This document shows, piece after piece, positions 59,092 to 64,000 of a stretch of 64,000 nt of DNA; positions within the stretch are counted from its first letter, which is position 1, and every line of letters starts with the position of its first letter. The position numbers and the translations under genes were made by a program. Under the pieces are notes generated by a model, which had not been told where the DNA came from, did no database searches, and saw only the letters and a list, made by a program, of their open reading frames with translations. The stretch is from Apiosordaria backusii (Eukaryota > Ascomycota > Sordariomycetes > Sordariales > Lasiosphaeriaceae), in the NCBI GenBank assembly GCA_030549205.1, contig JAUKTV010000001.1, forward strand, positions 124,001 through 188,000, given 5' to 3'.

Positions 59092-60138
59092 CTAGTTGTC
59101 GATGAACTCATCGATGTTGAAGTCCTGGTCGCCATTCATGTTCAAGCCATTATCGGCCTGGAGTTCCTCGGTGGAAGCCTCCTCCGCGAGAGTGGGCTCA
59201 GCAGGAGCAGCAGCGCCGGGCAGCAGATGATAAGGAGTCCAGCCTGGGGCCACAACCGGAGGGAGAAACCGCTGGGCACCGGGAATGCGACGGGTGATAT
59301 CGCTAGTGGGCCGGAGTCCTGCCTTCTCGTTGTTGAACTGAGGGCTGTGGTGCGCGTTGTGCTCAAAGGGTTGGGCGGTCTGGCCCCGGCCGCGAGTAGT
59401 AGGTTGCTGGTCGGCGAGATCGGGCACTCGGCGAGGCGCACGGCGGCGGATCTCAGAAGACTTACGAGGCGTATAGCGGTACTCGGGGTGAAGCGCCAGC
59501 AGGTGAGCCTTGATTTCCAGAGACTTCTGGTGATACTTGGCCCGAACCTCGGGAGACTCCCCCTTCCACATTGCGCCCGTGATGACCGCTGAAAAGTATT
59601 AGCAGATGCGACCGAAAACTATGACAAAATGACTTACAGATTTCATTGTTGTGAAGGTTGGGGTTCTCAGCTTTGACCTCGTTGTGCTTGTCCTTGCGGT
59701 ACAGGATGTACGCATTCGGCGGACGAGGGATCTTGATCTGCGGAGGCGGCACATGCTTCCTCTTCGGGTCCCAGATAGGGATGTTGTTGACAACGGTGAT
59801 GTTGGGGCGGATGAGTTTCTTGGGGCCCAGAATCCAGACTTTGGAATTATCGGCGTCCTGCGCAAACATCACGTCCTCGCTCAGAAATCTCCTAATACAA
59901 TTGTAAGTCGAAGCCGCAATGAGAAGAAATTTGGTATGAGAACTTGAACTTACATCATCTCCCGAGCGAGCTCAATCTTCACTGGGGTTGCCATGAGCTG
60001 GAACACCTCATCGTCCATGATGATGACTTTCATGGGGTTCCAATGGCCCAGCTGAATGGCGAAGTGATTCCAGTACTTCTGGCCTAGAATCTTGGCCATT
60101 GCGGGGTCGAGGGACTGAGTCGCCATTTGAGTTGCCAT
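59092..60138 (-). CDS. MAT1-2-1: Mating-type HMG-box transcription factor MAT1-2-1 (mat a-1 / FPR1 type)
   Basis: Three exons (60138-59954, 59891-59638, 59588-59092), 311 aa. The N-terminal part carries the conserved GHWNPMKVIIMDDEVF-like region and VWILGPKKLIRPNITVV. The MAT-type HMG box starts at about residue 116: IPRPPNAYILYRKDKHNEVK, LHNNEIS, MWKGESPEVRAKYHQ, then HPEYRYTPRKSSEIRRRAPRR. The second intron splits the Ser codon of NNEIS, the position conserved in ascomycete MAT1-2-1 genes, which confirms both identity and model. The C-terminal 110 residues are Ala/Pro/Glu rich and divergent. The protein binds DNA in the nucleus and sets mating identity, pheromone/receptor expression and post-fertilisation nuclear recognition. 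The gene is convergent with APN2 and divergent from the MAT1-1-1 fragment. Confidence 0.96.
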
Positions 60139-61262
60139 TTTTCCGATGTTGATTGCGAGTGTTGGGTCGATGGAATTGGTGAGGCTGGGTTGAATGAAGG
60201 TCGGAAGAAGAATTCTCGGGATGAGGCCGATCGAGGCGAAGACGAAGGTGGAAAGGAGAGATGAGAAAAAAAATCGAAAATTGTGTAGCGATTGCACTCA
60301 AACCTCGCAACTGAGAAGAGGTTGGTGGTGCAGTTGTTGGATAAGCAAGGAGAGCGGGGTAGATGCAGGCTGCTCGGGGATTTATTTCTTTGTTTATTCA
60401 CGGCCAGCTACAATAAAGGTTCTCACTTATTCAAGTTTATTCAGCGAGAGAGTACTCCAGCCATGGGCTTGCCGGAACATCTCGAGTCCATATCAACACC
60501 AAGTCCCTGGACAATCAAAACTATCCACTCTGCAGATATGATGCGTGTTAATGGCAAGTACTGATAATGGATTTCATGTGATGATCTGGGGGCCAAGATT
60601 GCATTGGCCATGAAGTTTCCCTTCTGAAAAAACCACCAACGATGCGCTTCTTCCTGTACTTGATGAGTAGATTCAAGGCTCGGTTTTCAAGACACTCTTC
60701 TTGCGGGAAAAACATGAGTCTACGCAAGGCGGCATTTGTTTATGTAGCACCATAATCGGCTTCAGGGTGGAGGTCTCTGACTGCTGGATTTTAGCTTTGA
60801 TAGTAGCCACCCAGGGTTTTGCCTAGGATATATGAGACTTGACAGAGCTCTTCCATGCAATGACTGCCACATGTGAGAGGTTCTGGACCCAATGCCATGG
60901 CTTGGGGATCGTTCTCAGCAATCATTCCCGCTCCTAGAGCACTTCGCCGGGTTACCACGCTTTCTGTGACAACCTAATGTGCTTCCGGGGGAATCAAACC
61001 ATTGAAATTTTACGATAAGAATCGGTGAATATGGGAACTCAAGTGGCTGTTGTTACAGGTTTTTATGGCAGTGGCGGTGGGATATTGCCAGCTTCAGAAT
61101 GTCAATACTGTGAGCAACTTTTCAGGCAGGCAAGAAATTAAGAATCCAGTACTCATGTCAAAGTGAAGTGCTTTCTGGTAGTAATATACTACTACAGGAA
61201 TTAATAAACAGCATTTTCTGCACTTAATGTGGAATCATACAATTAGTCGTAGGTTATGGAAC
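60139..61262. other. Upstream region of MAT1-2-1 up to the MAT1-1-1 relic
   Basis: 1.1 kb. The first ~200 bp are the MAT1-2-1 leader. I could not find an N-terminal exon of MAT1-1-1 here; the alpha-box similarity begins only at about 61263. Confidence 0.5.
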
Positions 61263-62013
61263 AGGTACTACTTGTCTCCTTTCCCTAGGCTTAAGCAGGA
61301 ACAGAAGTCGCCCATCATGACGATGCTCTGGAACTTTGGAAGCAAGATCCGTTCCACAAGGAATGGGATTTTATTTGCGCAGTGTACTCTGCGATCAGAG
61401 AATTTCTGTCGGACGAAAACGTGTCGCTGCAGAACTGGATTCAATTCTCCACCAAGCATTTGGGCATCGTTGTCCGCGAGAGCTACCTGACGAGCCCGGC
61501 TGGGAATTGATTCAGCTCGACGACGGCACACACATGGTGGAGCGCACTTCGATCCGAACTGTGCAGAGCTACGTCCAGCCGACGAACGGGCTCGGTCTGT
61601 TCATGAACTGCCTCAACGACGGCCTGCCGGTTTCCAACCCGCTCTCCGACCTGGCCAACGACGTCATCTGCATCAACACACAGCTGGGGCCTGCGGCGAA
61701 GCCCAACAACACCATGGACGGATTCCGGCAGCTTGCCAAAAACAATCCGCAGCTGGCCATGTCGGCGCTCTTCCAGGTCCCCGTGACTCATCCGCTCATC
61801 ACGCAGGGGGTCAGCGTGCACCACGTTCCCAACGCGCTGCCGGCGGCCGAACCACTCTTCATGGTGCAGAACGAGGACCCGGAGCTCGACGCGATGCTGG
61901 AAAACATCTTCCGTGGCGATGGCGACGGGAGCCTCAGCAATCAGCCCAATCTTGGCAACCAGTACTACGGGATGGGCATGGGGAATGGCACACTGGGCAA
62001 GTCAATCGATTAA
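61263..62013 (+). pseudogene. MAT1-1-1: MAT1-1-1 (alpha-domain) fragment, frameshifted
   Basis: Similarity to the alpha-box mating-type protein (mat A-1 type) runs through three frames. Frame 1: RYYLSPFPRLKQEQKSPIMT then MLW (61263-61331). Frame 2: DPFHKEWDFICAVYSAIREF and NVSLQNWIQF (about 61342-61493). Frame 3: PGWELIQLDDGTHM, NGLGLFMNCLNDGLPVSN, then a C-terminal region open to TAA at 62011-62013. The first shift coincides with an 8-bp tandem duplication (CTCTGGAA/CTTTGGAA, 61326-61341), the second with a 1-base loss in CCCGG at about 61495-61500. The N-terminal part of the alpha box and the start are missing. The C-terminal ~170 codons are free of stops, so decay is probably recent. An intact protein would be the MAT1-1 transcription factor; here it lies next to a complete MAT1-2-1. 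Confidence 0.88.
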
Positions 62014-64000
62014 TGGCCGAATACTGCATCGATGCTAACCAAAATCACAGGTTTCAATTGAGACTCCCATCGGCTGCAACCCAACCCAGCAAGAACCAGT
62101 GGCAGACAGACCGCAGAGGAACCGATCGGACAACGGACGACCAAGCTCGGCACGAATATTTGCGGAATGGCGGGGGGCCGCGTGGCAATCCGACAGCCAC
62201 AGCTATTCGACGGGGGCCAAACCCGTGTTTACCGTGCGAACACGCTGCAATGTCTCTTCCAAAGTTCCAGTTCCAGCCCGCCAGCACTGTTTTTGGCTGC
62301 CGAGCAAAGAAACACAGTCCCGCAACGCTACCGATTCCCATTGCATCAAGTCTCCCCCCAGCCCGACCGCCCGTGGAGAGGGAGCAGAACAAGGAGACAA
62401 AGGGTGGAAGAGGCGGGAGGCGAGACGACGGGGCGGAGGAGTGGGAATGAAAGAAAGCACTCACGTCCGGATCAGTTTCTGCAGGCAATTCAATTCAGTT
62501 CAATTCCCCCATGTATCTAGATTATACCATAGCAATCCCCCTCCGTACACAGTAAATATGACTTGACACCCCGACTGAATTCGCACCTGGCCACATGCAA
62601 GGGAGTAAGAGAACATTTCCAGAATGCGACCTGTCGTCGAATTAAGCAGCAAGGTTCCACATGCCAAGCTGATGCACGTCGATCCTGCGAACCAATCTCC
62701 GATCAGCACCTGAAACTGGAAGTCCAGTGACCGCGACGGCATGCATTCTGCAAAGAGCACGGAATTGCAGCGGCTCGGTAAGGATGCGAGCGGCCGCCAT
62801 CCTCGCTCTCAGATGTGACAGACAGCCATGGCGAGCCTTCATTTCCACACCTGCTCGCCTCAGAAAAGCTACTGCAAGAGCGACAACAGGGTTAGGGTCC
62901 AATGCTGACAGAAGCTATGTTTGCTTTTGCCCCCAGCCAGCACGAGGCTTTTCAGCACGAGCAGCCAGCAGCCAGTCACGTTAACTAGCAACCAGCTGAC
63001 AGCTTGACCGCCCGCCGGCAGAGCAAACACCATGCAATGCGGGGTTGCGGGCGCGACACGCACGCAGAGAGCCCAGTACACGTACTGTGTTGTGGGACAG
63101 GGAATGGCAAAAGTTCCAGCCAGCCCTCGTTGCCAGGTGGAAAAGGGAAAGTTAAGTTCGGCGTTGTGAGAAGTCCATCTGAAAATGATACGAATAGTCA
63201 TATTCATCACAAGATGCCTGGCCCCCCTGCATACACTCAAAGTTGTGCGTGCGTACGTGCATGTCAACTCAACGACCTGTTTCGCAGGTTTGGGTTCAAG
63301 TTGTGCAACAGACCGCTGCGTTGGGCTGAGGCAGGGAGGGGAGGGAGGGGGGTGCGGTGCCAGGGACGGCCGAGAACCACACCACACACACCACACACCC
63401 CCGCCCCGTCGGCACCGGACAGTTGCAACGGTTCGGTCATGTCCTCGATGCAGTGTCACCGGCCCCCCGCAGGCAAGGCAGGCAGCGAGTCAAAAGCCGA
63501 CAACAACGACGACGGCAGACACACAGAGAGAATGTGCTTGTTTGTCCACAATGGGATTATCGCTCACAACTAGTTAGCTGGGCTGCCAATGTTTGTCGAT
63601 GTTTGCAGCCTGTAGCAGCAGCAGCAGCAAGGGACTTTCTCCGACCTCAACCGAGGAAGCGAAGGGCTGAGAAGAGAAGCGGCTGAACCGAGGCCGGACC
63701 GAGCCTCGACAACCTGCGTGCAGGACCCGTTGAGAGAAGAAAAGACAAGAGACTCCGGTAGCTCGTAGACGTTCTCATCCTCGCAAGCATGCTGGTCTGG
63801 GCAGGTTGCTAGAAGGTTCGGTGTACTGTGGGGCGAGTGGGAACAGCCTCCTCAAAGGTTTTGGTGCTGGCCGAGAGTCGCCGAGGCCTACACCGGGCCT
63901 AGCCCGTTACAACTGATGTTTTTTCCTTGATCGTCGGTGTGGGTTTTTCACCCGGCCTACAAGGGCATAGTTTTCCTATACAGTAAGTAGGCCAAGGGCC
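62014..64000. other. No gene supported at the right edge
   Basis: 2 kb. Many overlapping open frames but none with family likeness; GC-rich with CA-rich (63375-63405) and CAG-type (63611-63631) simple sequence. Neither SLA2, the usual gene on the other side of the mating-type locus, nor MAT1-1-2 or MAT1-1-3 is seen before the window ends. Confidence 0.5.

Noticed and set aside
60600..60700. Possible N-terminal alpha-box exon of MAT1-1-1 (a KKPPTMRFF-like frame)
   Set aside because: The likeness is limited to a few residues, stops follow soon, and no splice pair links it to 61263.
62014..64000. Several 100-200 codon frames at the right edge (for example minus 62869-63459, plus 63004-63573)
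   Set aside because: They overlap on both strands, contain simple repeats and show no motif; no evidence for SLA2 or further MAT genes.

Overview
The window is nuclear DNA of a filamentous ascomycete, most probably a Sordariomycete of the order Sordariales. Genes have short introns (mostly 55-75 nt, GT-AG, CTAAC-type branch sites). The gene set is typical of the group, and the right part holds the mating-type region (APN2 beside an HMG-box MAT1-2-1 gene). A repeat-rich block carries C-to-T/G-to-A divergence of the kind left by repeat-induced point mutation (RIP). Gene models were built by hand from frame, splice signals and protein-family likeness. Except where noted, the exons sum to a whole number of codons.

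Left part (1-34 kb) is ordinary gene-bearing sequence. In order: the 3' end of an unknown gene; a CSC1/OSCA-type channel (DUF221); a single-pass membrane protein with a Cys-rich ectodomain; a RidA-like deaminase whose frame is off by one base; a DHA1-type MFS transporter; a mitochondrial OsmC-like protein; a broken HxxxD acyltransferase; a cytochrome P450; a secreted M14 metallocarboxypeptidase; a small unknown ORF; a DUF1993 protein; a secreted type-B carboxylesterase; a rhodopsin-like (PTH11-type) membrane protein; and an 8-exon Zn2Cys6 transcription factor.

Middle part (35-46.5 kb): a large RNA-dependent RNA polymerase of the quelling/meiotic-silencing class (DYDGD catalytic motif), a secreted GMC oxidoreductase, an intron-containing tRNA-Pro(UGG), a small secreted Thr-rich protein and an unknown charged protein.

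The stretch 46.5-53.1 kb is gene-poor. It contains decayed coding-like sequence, a 15-bp minisatellite split by a 366-bp solo LTR with a 5-bp target duplication, and an AT-rich block with three related, RIP-like diverged segments, one carrying seven 17-bp tandem units.

Right part (53-64 kb): a damaged NB-ARC/TPR (NLR-type) gene lies head to head against APN2. Both genes appear truncated at about 55.21-55.26 kb: the NLR lacks its N-terminus and Walker A, and APN2 lacks its first exon. COX13, the usual neighbour upstream of APN2, is not there. This looks like a rearrangement breakpoint at the edge of the mating-type region. APN2 is followed by convergent MAT1-2-1 (complete, 311 aa). Beyond it, 1.1 kb away, is a frameshifted fragment of the opposite mating-type gene MAT1-1-1 (alpha domain). 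The last 2 kb shows no supportable gene.
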